A DNA stretch of 64,000 nucleotides from Candidatus Phytoplasma australasiaticum subsp. taiwanense (GTDB taxonomy: Bacteria > Bacillota_I > Bacilli_A > Acholeplasmatales > Acholeplasmataceae), in contig CP040925.1 of assembly GCA_001307505.2 (NCBI GenBank), positions 558,001-622,000 of the forward strand. The letters are read 5' to 3'. Shown here piece after piece: positions 52,400 through 61,753 of the stretch (within the stretch, counting starts at the first letter, position 1; every line of letters begins with the position of its first letter). The notes below the pieces were generated by a model, which saw only the letters and a program-made list of their open reading frames with translations, searched no databases and had not been told where the DNA came from. A program made the translations under genes and the position numbers.

Positions 52400-54860
52400 C
52401 AGCGATTTGTCTTTGCTGTTTTATTTACAATCAGCCCCCGTCCAAACCGGACAAGCAAGTTTCCCAGCATCCGGCTTTCCATAATTTACTCTCTTTCGAG
52501 AACTAATTTCTCCTCGCGGTTAATTAGCTATTTATTCCTATTGTTCTTATTCTTTCTGATATCATGTAATTGTTGATTGGTTACCTTTCGGTGACAATCT
52601 TTACACAATACCTTTGTTCTTTTATTCATGATACTTTGGTGGCGCGCATTGCGGACCGTACCAATGTGATGAATTTGTAGTTGAGTTGTTTTGTCGCAGT
52701 ACTCACAATGCTCCGCTTTTAAACGGTCAGTTAGGTACGTACGACCTTGGAATATATGCTTATTGATAGTAATATCAGGGTTTCCCTTGAAATTACGCAT
52801 TGTCTTAATTTTGTTCCAAGAGTAGGCAACCCATGGTTCATATTGGGTCTCCCCTTTATTATAATAGGAAATACCCCAAGTTGAACCAATTTTACATTTC
52901 TTTCGAAACCTAGCAATTGACGTCTTCCGTTTCCTTGCTAGTGTTTTCAAACAGCTGTATTCAGCTAGATAATTTAAGTGAGTCAGAACACCTAGATTGT
53001 TAGCCCAACAAAAGTATTGGATAATTCCTCTAACAATTGTCTTATAGGTCCGGATTATTTCTAATTCGTCTCTACCTGCTAATGTTTCGTCATGTCTCAC
53101 TTTCCCTTTTTTAAACCAATTATATTCCTCTCCATATTCTTTGGCTTTCGTTTTGGGAATTTGGATTTGAACTTTGCCATTTAAGGAGTTCTTTGTGGCC
53201 TTTTCTCCACGAGTTTTATTGGTAGGGTTGACTTTTATCATGTAGGATAGAAACCTAGTTCCTTTGCTGGCTTTCACAATCTTTGACTTATCCTTACTAA
53301 TCGTAAGGTTTAGATCTTGCGTTAGCCATTGCGTTACTTGGTCTTTGATTCTTTCCGCCTGGTTATATTCGCCTTTAATGCCGATGATAAAGTCGTCAGC
53401 ATAACGGATATACTCAACTCTTGGTTTTAGATTTAGATTGATAGAACTATCAATCCCAAGTTTGTGATGTTGGTTTTTACCCCAAGCTTTCTTATACTCT
53501 GGGTTAATCTTCTTAATTGGCTTCCCTTCTTTAATCAGTCCCTCCATTTTCAGGTCGATGTAATGTAAATATACATTCGCCAACAAGGGGGAGATAATCC
53601 CTCCCTGAGGGGAGCCTGATAAAGATTCGTATTTGATACCATCTTTCATGAAACCGGCTTTTAACCATTTATTAATGGTTGAAAGTGTTTTATTCTTTTT
53701 GATGAACCAATTTAAGGTTCTCATTAGAATCCCATGATTGATAGTTTCAAAATAACCTTTTAAGTCAATTTTGACAAGATAATCAATTCCTGTAAATCTT
53801 TGTTTGGTCCGTTTGATGGCATCATGGCAAGATTTTTTGGTTCTAAATCCAAAACTCCATTCTGAGAAGATATTTTCGAAATAAGGAGTTAAGAGTTGTT
53901 CCAGGCATTTTTGTATCAATCTATCCTTGATGGTCGGTATGCCCAAAGGTCTGGTTTCTCCATTATCTTTGGGAATGAGGATTCTTTTGACTGGTTTTGG
54001 GTGGTAGCCATTATTGACGTATTCCAGATGGTATCTTTCTAATCTCTCCAGATTAATTCCATCAATGGTTTTATTGTCAATTCCGGGTGTGCCCGCTCCT
54101 GCGTTAGCCGCGATTCTATTGAATGCTGTTAACGTGTTGTAAAGGTTATTCATTCCCTGTTGGAGTTCTCTTTTTAAGGAGTAGCTGTTTGCTGAACAAT
54201 ATTGAATTTTATTCAATGTTCGCGAAAGTTTAGTTTCTAGTGAAACAGTTGTTGACATAATATATCAACTCCTTTCTCTCGATACCATTGAATAAATAAT
54301 AAATTACTATCTTCCTTCGCCCTATAAGGGTGATTAACCCTCTTCTTGGTAAGGCGATTGACTAGATTATTCCAAATCTAGGTTTACTCTTACGACTATT
54401 AAGAAGATTCTTTATCCTTAACCCTCCGGGCTTTTACTTCCGAATTAGCAAACTCAATTGCTTAGTTTTAGGATTCTCCAAGTTACACTAAATTTCTACC
54501 TTAATTCTTTAGGTGAAGTATCCTCTTTAGGAGGCTGATTCCAGGTTTCTTTCTCAGATAAACTACTCAGTATCCGAAGTATATACTAGTAGATTCTGGA
54601 CTGTCCGTATAAGCAACTTTCGAAACAGGTTCAAAGATTACATCAAGTTTCCTTCTTAGGCCATCTCAGGCTTTCCCATAGAATTATTCGGTGGCGGAGT
54701 CATCTTGACTAATTTGCTTTCGTCGCAACCCGCTTTTATGGTTTGCTATAATCTGACATTCTTTCGTTTGTCCGACCAACCATATCCTTTCAGGGTTTAT
54801 CATCCCTGGCTATTGGTTAAATAGCGCGAAATTTAGGCCTCTTTGGCGCCCCTTCAGTCT
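52400..54860 (-). mobile_element. Group II intron with LtrA-type reverse transcriptase (boundaries approximate)
   Basis: The ORF-bearing intron is read on the minus strand. Its 3' part contains a domain V-like hairpin at about 52444-52477 (AGCCGGATGC ... TTGTCCGGTT) followed by GGACGGGGGCTG leading into domain VI. The 5' part, about 54290-54860, is structured non-coding RNA starting near GGGGCGCCAAAGAGGCC. The whole element is visibly richer in G and C than the DNA on either side, indicating recent acquisition from a different genome. The 5' boundary could lie anywhere from 54845 to 54905, because the canonical GUGYG is not obvious. The 3' boundary is between 52370 and 52430. The chloroplast-like class is suggested by the HNH domain of the protein. 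Confidence 0.88.
52528..54258 (-). CDS. ltrA: Group II intron reverse transcriptase/maturase with HNH endonuclease
   Basis: A full-length 576-residue intron-encoded protein. RT domain: GTPGIDNKTIDG, IPKDNGETRPLGIPTIKDRL, KIDLKGYF (Asp165), SGSPQGGIISPLLANVYLH (214-232) and catalytic YADD (286-289). Then a maturase X region and a C-terminal HNH endonuclease (CEYCDKTTQLQIHH ... VLCKDCHRK). It binds the intron RNA for splicing and carries out target-primed reverse transcription into DNA. No stop or frameshift interrupts it, so the element may be active. AAAGGAG lies about seven bases from the ATG. Codon choice is less A/T-biased than in neighbouring genes. Confidence 0.96.
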   Translation of the reverse strand: MSTTVSLETKLSRTLNKIQYCSANSYSLKRELQQGMNNLYNTLTAFNRIAANAGAGTPGIDNKTIDGINLERLERYHLEYVNNGYHPKPVKRILIPKDNGETRPLGIPTIKDRLIQKCLEQLLTPYFENIFSEWSFGFRTKKSCHDAIKRTKQRFTGIDYLVKIDLKGYFETINHGILMRTLNWFIKKNKTLSTINKWLKAGFMKDGIKYESLSGSPQGGIISPLLANVYLHYIDLKMEGLIKEGKPIKKINPEYKKAWGKNQHHKLGIDSSINLNLKPRVEYIRYADDFIIGIKGEYNQAERIKDQVTQWLTQDLNLTISKDKSKIVKASKGTRFLSYMIKVNPTNKTRGEKATKNSLNGKVQIQIPKTKAKEYGEEYNWFKKGKVRHDETLAGRDELEIIRTYKTIVRGIIQYFCWANNLGVLTHLNYLAEYSCLKTLARKRKTSIARFRKKCKIGSTWGISYYNKGETQYEPWVAYSWNKIKTMRNFKGNPDITINKHIFQGRTYLTDRLKAEHCEYCDKTTQLQIHHIGTVRNARHQSIMNKRTKVLCKDCHRKVTNQQLHDIRKNKNNRNK

Positions 54861-55196
54861 TTGTAAATTTTCTTGGTTCTTCTGACCAAAATGATTCTAA
54901 AAACACAGATATAAACTCTTTCTTCTGTGTAAATAATTTTTGAATTTTATTTAAATAAAATAAATCATATACACTACAAAATAAAATCTATTATTGATAT
55001 CAATTTATAAATTCAATCATATCAAATTATATTTTATTTATGATTAAATTTTAAAAATAAATTCATAATTAAAATTACTGTTTCAATATCAAAAAAATAC
55101 TATTATTTAAATTTTTATTAAATTTACACAGATAAATATTTTAAAATCTTTAAAATAATCGAAAAATTAAATAATTTCAATTATACATTTTTAAAT
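54861..55196. other. Flank upstream of the group II intron
   Basis: Mostly A/T-rich with no gene. On the minus strand a GTG at about 54905 with AAAGAG nine bases upstream opens a short frame (VFLESFWSEEPRKFTKTEG) running into the intron. It may be the displaced 5' exon or simply intron sequence. A small inverted repeat CACAGA/TCTGTG lies at about 54904-54929. Confidence 0.4.
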
Positions 55197-55781
55197 TTAT
55201 GTTTTAATTAATTCTACTAAATCACCATTTTTTAGATGGAATGCTGCGGCATCATCCGTATCTATATGTAATTCTAAACTAAAATCTTTATTTACACGAC
55301 ACAAAACATTTTGCAAAATACCAGCTTTAATACCGCCTACTCGAACACTAACTACTTGTTTATCAGCTAAACATAAATTTTTAGCCTCTTCATCCGATAA
55401 ATGTATATGTCTATCCGAAATAATAACACCTTCTTTAATAAATAATTTTCCACACGGACCAATTAAAGTAGCACTAGCAGAATTTTGAATATCACCTGAA
55501 CTCCTAACGGGAGCGCCAAATTTATTTCTAATATTATCACTATTACTAATTTCAATTTGTGTAAATTTTCTTAAAGGCCCTAATATGCGAACATTTTTAA
55601 GAATTTGATTATCAGAACTAATAACATCAATTTTTTCTTTAGCTGCAAATTGACCTTTTTGAGTTAAATCTTTAAACCAATTTAGTTTATAGTTTTTACC
55701 AAATAAAATCTCTAAAGCTTCTAAAGACAAATGAGCATGTCTACCAGAAACCCCTACAGGTATCATTTGTTTTTTGGACAT
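55197..55781 (-). CDS. pduL: Phosphate acyltransferase (phosphotransacetylase) PduL
   Basis: A 194-residue PduL-type phosphotransacylase that converts acetyl-CoA and phosphate to acetyl phosphate; it is unrelated in sequence to Pta. Seen: two His-rich repeats (VGVSGRHAHLSLEALEILFG and IISDRHIHLSDEEAKNL) that bind zinc, VRILGPLRKFTQIEIS, GSAS-like QNSASATLIGP, and LELHIDTDDAAAFHLKNGD. No encapsulation peptide is expected or seen. It follows pyruvate dehydrogenase in the energy route; acetate kinase would complete ATP formation and must lie elsewhere. Confidence 0.94.
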   Translation of the reverse strand: MSKKQMIPVGVSGRHAHLSLEALEILFGKNYKLNWFKDLTQKGQFAAKEKIDVISSDNQILKNVRILGPLRKFTQIEISNSDNIRNKFGAPVRSSGDIQNSASATLIGPCGKLFIKEGVIISDRHIHLSDEEAKNLCLADKQVVSVRVGGIKAGILQNVLCRVNKDFSLELHIDTDDAAAFHLKNGDLVELIKT

Positions 55782-56111
55782 AATTATAATTCCTTCTATT
55801 TTTTTAAAATTATTTTTGATATATTTTAAAATTTAATAATAATGTTTCTATTAAAAAGTACTTTTATTTTCCATAAAAATTAGAATTACAATTCTTAATT
55901 CAAATCTAGATAATTATAATTAATAAAAATACAGTTTATTGACAATCTCCTCTAACTAACATACATTATAATATTTTTTACAAATGGTATCAACTATCAA
56001 AACAATAGATTTTAAATAATCATTTAAACCAGTAAAATGTTATAATTAAATAATAAAATTTAAAAATTATTTTTATAATAAAAAAATTTTTTAGTAAGGT
56101 GAAAAACATAT
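55782..56111. other. Divergent promoter region between pduL and ychF
   Basis: About 330 A/T-rich bases without a gene. It contains an extended -10 element for ychF (TG-T-TATAAT at 56038-56046), and further left a TTGACA at 55939 and a TATAAT near 55967 spaced 22 bases, too far apart for a normal promoter. Confidence 0.45.
56038..56046 (+). promoter_or_regulatory. Extended -10 promoter of ychF
   Basis: TG-T-TATAAT (56038-56046) is a perfect extended -10, about 65 bases before the ychF start. No good -35 is visible at 17 bases. Confidence 0.5.
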
Positions 56112-57221
56112 ATGAAAGTCGGAATTATAGGATTACCCAATGTAGGTAAATCAAGTTTGTTTAATGCATTAACTGGATTAAATATTTTAGAAGCTAATTA
56201 TCCTTTTGCCACTATAAAACCGAATATAGCTATGATAGAAGTTCCTGATGAACGTTTAGAATATATTGCTAATTTTTTCAAATCTCAAAAAATTATCAAA
56301 ACTCAAATACAATTTGTAGACATTGCCGGTTTAGTTCCTGGAGCATCTAAAGGAGAAGGTTTAGGAAATCAATTTCTTAATCATATTCGTAATGTTGATA
56401 TTCTTTGTCATGTTGTAAAATGTTTCGAAGATAACAAAATAATACATATTCACGAAAAAATTGATCCTGTTTTAGAAAGCCAAATGGTTGAAACAGAATT
56501 AATTTTATCAGATCTAGAGCAAATAGAACAACGCTTAACTAAAATAAATAACTCCAAAAAAAAAACACAACAAGAAGCGAAATTAGAAATACAAATTTTG
56601 CAAAAAATTAAACAAAATCTAAGTAAAAATATTTCAGCTAATGAATTAAATTTAACAGAAGAAGAATTTCAAATAATAAAAAATTTTAATTTATTAACTC
56701 TTAAACCTATGATTTATATAGGTAATTTTCCAGAAAATAAAAATAATTGTTGGGATGAAAATATTTTTTTTAAACAAATGAATAAATATAGTTTACAAAC
56801 AAATAGAAAATTTATTCCCATTTGTATTATCGAAGCTAAAAAAAATTACTCTCCTTCTGAATTAGATAATAATAAAACAAATAAAAATAATAATGAGCAA
56901 AAATTTTTTTCATCTAAATATGCTTTAGAACAAATAATCAAAAACAGTTATCAACTTTTGAATTTGCAAACATATTTTACTGCAGGTCCAAAAGAAACAA
57001 GAAGTTGGTCTTTTCTTAAAGGTTCTACAGCTCCTCAATGCGCTAAATCAATACATACAGATTTTCAAAAAGGCTTTATCCGAGCAGAAGTTGTTAATTA
57101 TAATGAAATTATAAAATATAGCAATATTAATCAAATAAAAGAAAAAGGTAAATTACGTTCAGAAGGTAAAAATTATATAGTTCAAGATGGTGATATTATA
57201 AATTTTAAATTTCGTGTCTAA
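56112..57221 (+). CDS. ychF: Redox-regulated ATPase YchF
   Basis: A 369-residue Obg-family P-loop protein that prefers ATP. Seen: GIIGLPNVGKSSLFNALTG, FVDIAGLVPGASKGEGLGNQFLNHIR, a coiled-coil insert at about 125-200, and a C-terminal TGS domain with TYFTAGPKETRSWSFLKGSTAPQCAKSIHTDFQKGFIRAEV. It binds ribosomes and affects stress and translation. AAGGTGA lies ten bases before the ATG. It is 84 bases upstream of ileS. Confidence 0.96.
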   Translation: MKVGIIGLPNVGKSSLFNALTGLNILEANYPFATIKPNIAMIEVPDERLEYIANFFKSQKIIKTQIQFVDIAGLVPGASKGEGLGNQFLNHIRNVDILCHVVKCFEDNKIIHIHEKIDPVLESQMVETELILSDLEQIEQRLTKINNSKKKTQQEAKLEIQILQKIKQNLSKNISANELNLTEEEFQIIKNFNLLTLKPMIYIGNFPENKNNCWDENIFFKQMNKYSLQTNRKFIPICIIEAKKNYSPSELDNNKTNKNNNEQKFFSSKYALEQIIKNSYQLLNLQTYFTAGPKETRSWSFLKGSTAPQCAKSIHTDFQKGFIRAEVVNYNEIIKYSNINQIKEKGKLRSEGKNYIVQDGDIINFKFRV

Positions 57222-57305
57222 ATCCATCTAACTCCATAAAATATATTATTGATGTATTTATTGATTGTTAATTGTTATTAATACAAAAGGAAATGTAATA
57301 TAAAA

Positions 57306-60092
57306 ATGAATCAAAAAGATAAAAATTATACTAATACCTTGTCTATGCCCAAAACTGATTTTCCAATGAGAGGCAATTTACCTCAAAAAGAAATAGAAAT
57401 AGAACAATTTTGGAATAAAATTAACTTATATCAAAAAAATTTAATAAAAAATAATCAAAATCCAACATTCATTCTACATGATGGCCCTCCTTACGCTAAT
57501 GGCGATATACATATAGGTCACGCCTTAAATAAAATTTTAAAAGATTTTATATTACGATTTAAAACTATGCAAGGATATAATGCTCCTTACATACCTGGAT
57601 GGGATACGCATGGATTGCCAATAGAAATTGCAGTTTTAAAAAACAATTCTAAAAATAAAAATTTACCTAAAAATATTTTTAACGAAGAATGTAAAAAATT
57701 TGCTTTGAATTTTGTTCAAAAACAAAAAGAAAATTTCAAAAGATTAGGTATTTTAGGAAATTGGGATAATCCTTATTTAACTTGCGATAACAAATATATA
57801 TCGAATCAAATTCGAATTTTCGCAAAAATGTTAGAAAAAAAATTAATTTTTAAAAAATTAAAACCTGTTTATTGGTCTACTTACTTAAACTCATCTTTAG
57901 CTGAATCAGAAATAGAATATCATAAACACCAAACTTGGTCTATTTTTACAACCTTTCAAATAATAAATAATAAACATGAACATTTTTGGGAAAATGTACA
58001 AATAATAATCTGGACTACTAACCCTTGGACTTTATCTTCTAATGAAGCGGTTTGTGTAAACCCAAAAGCTAAATATTATTTAATTAAAGTTAATCAAAAT
58101 AAAAAATATATTATAGGAGCCCAGGTTTTAACAAAATTACAAATTAAGTTTAATTGGAATAAAATTGATATTATAAAAGTATTCACTGGTAAAGAATTAG
58201 AAAATTTACAATACAAAAATATTTTATTTAACAAGATTAAACAAATCATTTTAGGCGAATTTGTCTCTGATCAGGAAGGTACTGGTTTAGTTAGTATCTC
58301 GCCAGGACACGGGCAAGAAGATTTTATAATAGGTCAAAAATATAATTTGAAAACAACTTTTAGCATCGATAAACAAGGCAATATGACTGAATTATCTCCT
58401 CAATACCAAGGGATTTTTTTTCAAAAAGCTAATGATTTAATAATAGAAGATTTACAAAAACAAGGAATTTTAATTAAATCAGAAATAATAGAGCATTTAT
58501 ATCCGCATGATAATCGTATTAATAAACCCATTGTTTTCTTGGCTTTATCGCAATGGTTTATAGATATTCAAAGTATAAAACCAGAATTATTAAAAGAAAT
58601 TGAAAATATTAAATGGTTTCCTCATTGGGGAGAACACAAAATGCAAAATATGATAATAAATCGTGAAGATTGGAATATCAGTAGACAAAGAAAATGGGGA
58701 GTACCTATTCCTATATTGTATGATGAGAATCAAAGCCCCATTATTGATATCAATATGATAAATCATTTTGCAGATTTATTTGAAAAATATGGAAAAAATA
58801 TTTGGTATGAATGGGAAATTGCAGAATTATTACCTACAAATTATCTCCAAAAAAATAAAAAATATCATTTATTTACTAAAGATCTAGATATTATAGATGT
58901 TTGGTTTGATTCTGGAACTTCATATAATGTAATGCAAAATATTTCTTCAAATTTTTTTCCAGCTGATTTATACTTAGAAGGTTCAGATCAGTATAGAGGA
59001 TGGTTTAATTCATCTCTAATTACTTCGGTAGCTACATTCAATAAAGCAGCTTATCGACAAATTATTACTCATGGATTTGTTTTAGATGGTAAAGGACAAA
59101 AAATGAGTAAATCCAAAAACAACATTATAGAGCCCCAAAAAATAATAAAACAAAGCGGAGCTGATGTATTAAGGTTATGGGTAGCTAGCACTAATTATAA
59201 AAATGATGTAAAAATAGATTGTGCTATTTTAAAACAAATAGAAGAAAAATACCGTAAAATACGTAATACTTTAAGATTTATGTTAGGTAATTTATATGAT
59301 TTTAATATAAAAACAGATTATATTATTTTACAAAATAGAACTTCTTTGCATAAATTAATAATTTTAGAATTTAAACAAATAATTAAACAAATTATAGAAT
59401 CATACGAAAGTTATAATTTTGAAAAAATTATAAGCTTATTATATCCTTTTATAACTATTAGAATAAGTGCTTTTTATTTAGATTTTACTAAAGATATTTT
59501 ATATATCGAAATTCCGAATTGTAAAGAAAGAAGAACTATTCAATCTAATATATATGATTTACTTTTAGATTTACTAATTATTTTAACTCCTATTTTACCT
59601 CACACAACATCAGAAGCCTATAATCATTTAAATGTTAAAAGTTCTAAACAAGAAGATATTTACTTAGAAAATATGCCTACCATACAACAAATAGATGATT
59701 TTATAAATAAATTTACGCCAAAATATGTTAATTTAGAAGAACAAAAAGCTTATCAAAAATTTTTAGAATTAAGAGATATAATATTAAAAAAATTAGAAAA
59801 TGCTAGACAAAAACAAATTATTAATAAATCTCTAGAAGCTAAAATAATTTTAGAATTAACCACAGAATATTTAAATATAATAGAAACATTAAAAATCCAA
59901 GATTGTTTACATCAATTATTAATTGTTTCAGAAATTAATATTATAAAATCATCTAAACTTGAAATTAAAATTATTAAAGCTACAGGAAAAACTTGCCCTC
60001 GTTGCTGGAATGTAACAAATTATAATAATTCTAACGAATTATGTAATCGATGTAACTCAGTCATAAAACAATTGAAAACCGTATTAATATAA
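57306..60092 (+). CDS. ileS: Isoleucyl-tRNA synthetase
   Basis: A 928-residue class I synthetase. Seen: HDGPPYANGDIHIGH with HIGH at 69-72, the CP1 editing domain (IIIWTTNPWTLSSNEAV, DQEGTGLVSISPGHGQEDF), WNISRQRKWGVPIP, KMSKSKNN, the anticodon-binding region, and a C-terminal zinc finger TCPRCWNVTNYNNSNELCNRC. Length is normal. There is no T-box leader in the 84-base gap after ychF. AAGGAA lies 13 bases before the ATG. Confidence 0.97.
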   Translation: MNQKDKNYTNTLSMPKTDFPMRGNLPQKEIEIEQFWNKINLYQKNLIKNNQNPTFILHDGPPYANGDIHIGHALNKILKDFILRFKTMQGYNAPYIPGWDTHGLPIEIAVLKNNSKNKNLPKNIFNEECKKFALNFVQKQKENFKRLGILGNWDNPYLTCDNKYISNQIRIFAKMLEKKLIFKKLKPVYWSTYLNSSLAESEIEYHKHQTWSIFTTFQIINNKHEHFWENVQIIIWTTNPWTLSSNEAVCVNPKAKYYLIKVNQNKKYIIGAQVLTKLQIKFNWNKIDIIKVFTGKELENLQYKNILFNKIKQIILGEFVSDQEGTGLVSISPGHGQEDFIIGQKYNLKTTFSIDKQGNMTELSPQYQGIFFQKANDLIIEDLQKQGILIKSEIIEHLYPHDNRINKPIVFLALSQWFIDIQSIKPELLKEIENIKWFPHWGEHKMQNMIINREDWNISRQRKWGVPIPILYDENQSPIIDINMINHFADLFEKYGKNIWYEWEIAELLPTNYLQKNKKYHLFTKDLDIIDVWFDSGTSYNVMQNISSNFFPADLYLEGSDQYRGWFNSSLITSVATFNKAAYRQIITHGFVLDGKGQKMSKSKNNIIEPQKIIKQSGADVLRLWVASTNYKNDVKIDCAILKQIEEKYRKIRNTLRFMLGNLYDFNIKTDYIILQNRTSLHKLIILEFKQIIKQIIESYESYNFEKIISLLYPFITIRISAFYLDFTKDILYIEIPNCKERRTIQSNIYDLLLDLLIILTPILPHTTSEAYNHLNVKSSKQEDIYLENMPTIQQIDDFINKFTPKYVNLEEQKAYQKFLELRDIILKKLENARQKQIINKSLEAKIILELTTEYLNIIETLKIQDCLHQLLIVSEINIIKSSKLEIKIIKATGKTCPRCWNVTNYNNSNELCNRCNSVIKQLKTVLI

Positions 60093-60118
60093 TCATCCCA
60101 AAAAATAAAATAAAAAAA

Positions 60119-60151
60119 TAGGAGTAAAATTTATTTTTACTCCTATATTTT
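60119..60151. terminator. Bidirectional terminator between ileS and the coiled-coil repeat gene
   Basis: TAGGAGTAAAA (60119-60129) pairs with TTTTACTCCTA (60135-60145). A-rich DNA to the left and T-rich DNA to the right give T-runs in both directions, serving the two convergent genes. Confidence 0.85.
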
Positions 60152-60177
60152 TTAAAATAATTTTTGATTGTTGATAA

Positions 60178-61458
60178 TTAATTTACAGTTAAAACAGGCA
60201 CAGGAACAACCCAAACATTCGGTAAATTTTGTTTAAAATTATTAGAATTTATCAATTTATTCATAATAATCTCGCCATATTTATGATTTAATTTATCTAC
60301 TTTTTGTTTTAATTCAGTAATATTATTTGTAATTTGTGTTTCAGACATATCAGGAGTAGCAATAATTTGAGATTTTAAATAACCTAATTCTTTTAATAAT
60401 TGTTTTTGTTCTGATTCTAATGCAACAGGATGATAATCCTTACTCTTCAAAATAGCATCTAATTTATCTAATTCTTGGACAGATTTTTGACGCAACATCA
60501 AAACATCTGCACTACTCATAATAATCTCGCCATATTTATGATTTAATTTATCTATTTTTTGTTTTAATTCAGTAATATTATTTGTAATTTGTGTTTCAGA
60601 CATATCAGAAGTAGCAATAATTTGAGATTTTAAATAACCTAATTCTTTTAATAATTGTTTTTGTTCTGATTCTAATGCAACAGGATGATAATCCTTACTC
60701 TTCAAAATAGCATCTAATTTATCTAATTCTTGGACAGATTTTTGACGCAACATCAAAACATCTGCACTACTCATAATAATCTCGCCATATTTATGATTTA
60801 ATTTATTTACTTTTTGTTGTAATTCAGTAATATTATTTGTAATTTGTGTTTCAGACATATCAGAAGTAGCAATAATTTGAGATTTTAAATCACCTAATTC
60901 TTTTAATAATTGTTTTTGTTCTGATTCTAATGCAACAGGATGATAATCCTTACTCTTCAAAATAGCATCTAATTTATCTAATTCTTTGACAGATTTTTGA
61001 CGAAAAACAAACATATTATCAGAAGAATTATTGGGTAATGCCGTTAATTGATGTAATTTATTTTTAGAAAAATCAGATAAACCTAGAATTTTTGTAATTG
61101 GAGCAAAATTAAACCTCTTAATAAAGAAGAAACTTATCATTAATAATATAATAAACAATATAAAAATAATAAACGATGAAAAGAAAATTCCTCTAGGCGG
61201 AGATATTTTATTTTGTAAATCGTTATTATTAAGATTAGGTTTTGATAAATGATAATGAGTAATAGCAGATGATTTATTAAAAAAATTTAATTTAGGTAAC
61301 AAACGTAAAATATTAATAATTAAACTAATAACCCAAATAGCTAAATAAACTAAAATAAACATAATTAAACCAAAAATAATATTAATAAAATAATGATAAT
61401 AATTTTTAATAAAATTAAAAATACCACTTAGATAAGTTATAGCATTGTGTAAATTCAC
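60178..61458 (-). CDS. Two-helix membrane protein with three tandem 85-residue coiled-coil repeats
   Basis: A 426-residue protein of no recognised family. Two hydrophobic segments (about 24-52 and 92-114) flank a short loop. The rest is hydrophilic and probably lies on one side of the membrane. Residues from about 150 to 410 are three near-identical 85-residue units (RQKSVQELDKLDAILKSKDYHPVALESEQKQLLKELG ... KLNHKYGEIIMSSADV), strongly heptad-like and coiled-coil in appearance. They are followed by a 25-residue end with NVWVVPVPVLTVN. The units differ at only a few residues, so the array is young. It could be a surface adhesin or structural protein; that is inference. Start ATG 61458 with AAAAGGAG a few bases upstream. 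Confidence 0.85.
   Translation of the reverse strand: MNLHNAITYLSGIFNFIKNYYHYFINIIFGLIMFILVYLAIWVISLIINILRLLPKLNFFNKSSAITHYHLSKPNLNNNDLQNKISPPRGIFFSSFIIFILFIILLMISFFFIKRFNFAPITKILGLSDFSKNKLHQLTALPNNSSDNMFVFRQKSVKELDKLDAILKSKDYHPVALESEQKQLLKELGDLKSQIIATSDMSETQITNNITELQQKVNKLNHKYGEIIMSSADVLMLRQKSVQELDKLDAILKSKDYHPVALESEQKQLLKELGYLKSQIIATSDMSETQITNNITELKQKIDKLNHKYGEIIMSSADVLMLRQKSVQELDKLDAILKSKDYHPVALESEQKQLLKELGYLKSQIIATPDMSETQITNNITELKQKVDKLNHKYGEIIMNKLINSNNFKQNLPNVWVVPVPVLTVN
60246..61010. repeat. In-frame 255-bp tandem repeat, three copies
   Basis: The period is 255 bp (85 codons), measured from the recurring CGCAACATCA / CGAAAAACAA junctions at 60491, 60746 and 61001. Substitutions between units are few (for example GDL/GYL, SDM/PDM, QQK/KQK), so the expansion is recent and keeps frame. 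Confidence 0.93.
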
Positions 61459-61588
61459 AAAAAAAACTCCTTTTTTATAAAATATTTAAAAAATATTTTA
61501 AAAATTTAAACAAAATTAAGTTTAAAAAAACAAAATTTTAGATTTAAAATTTAATTTACTAGGTTAACTTTATATTAAAAAATATAAC

Positions 61589-61651
61589 TTAATTATTAGG
61601 AATTATCCAAAGTAAAAATGCAATTACATCTATAGTTACATAACCAATCAC
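61589..61651 (-). CDS. Candidate 20-residue hydrophobic peptide with a 12-base anti-SD match
   Basis: AAAGGAGGTGAT on the minus strand (61647-61658 in plus coordinates) is an exact complement of the 16S rRNA 3' tail. It overlaps a GTG at 61651 that opens a 20-codon frame (VIGYVTIDVIAFLLWIIPNN) and stops at 61589. A perfect -10 (TATAAT) lies about 30 bases upstream of the ribosome site. A start inside the Shine-Dalgarno is atypical, and the nearest ATG is followed at once by a stop. The ribosome-binding element could serve a leader peptide, a start-stop control site or a small membrane peptide. Identity uncertain. Confidence 0.35.
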   Translation of the reverse strand: MIGYVTIDVIAFLLWIIPNN

Positions 61652-61684
61652 CTCCTTTATAAAAAATCTAAATCATAATTACAA

Positions 61685-61690
61685 ATTATA
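61685..61690 (-). promoter_or_regulatory. -10 element of the coiled-coil gene transcript
   Basis: A perfect TATAAT on the minus strand at 61690-61685, about 27 bases upstream of the strong Shine-Dalgarno. The -35 region (ATTCGA at 17 bases) is poor. Confidence 0.4.
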
Positions 61691-61753
61691 AAAAAGATAT
61701 GTTTGAATCGAATAAATGAAATTTATTAATATCATTTTATTAAAAATATTTTA

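Noticed and set aside
57222-57305. T-box leader before ileS
   Set aside because: The gap is only 84 bases and contains neither the T-box bulge sequence nor a terminator/antiterminator pair.
61647-61658. Fragment of a 16S rRNA gene
   Set aside because: Identity to the 16S 3' end stops after the 12 bases shared with any perfect Shine-Dalgarno complement; flanking sequence is unrelated.
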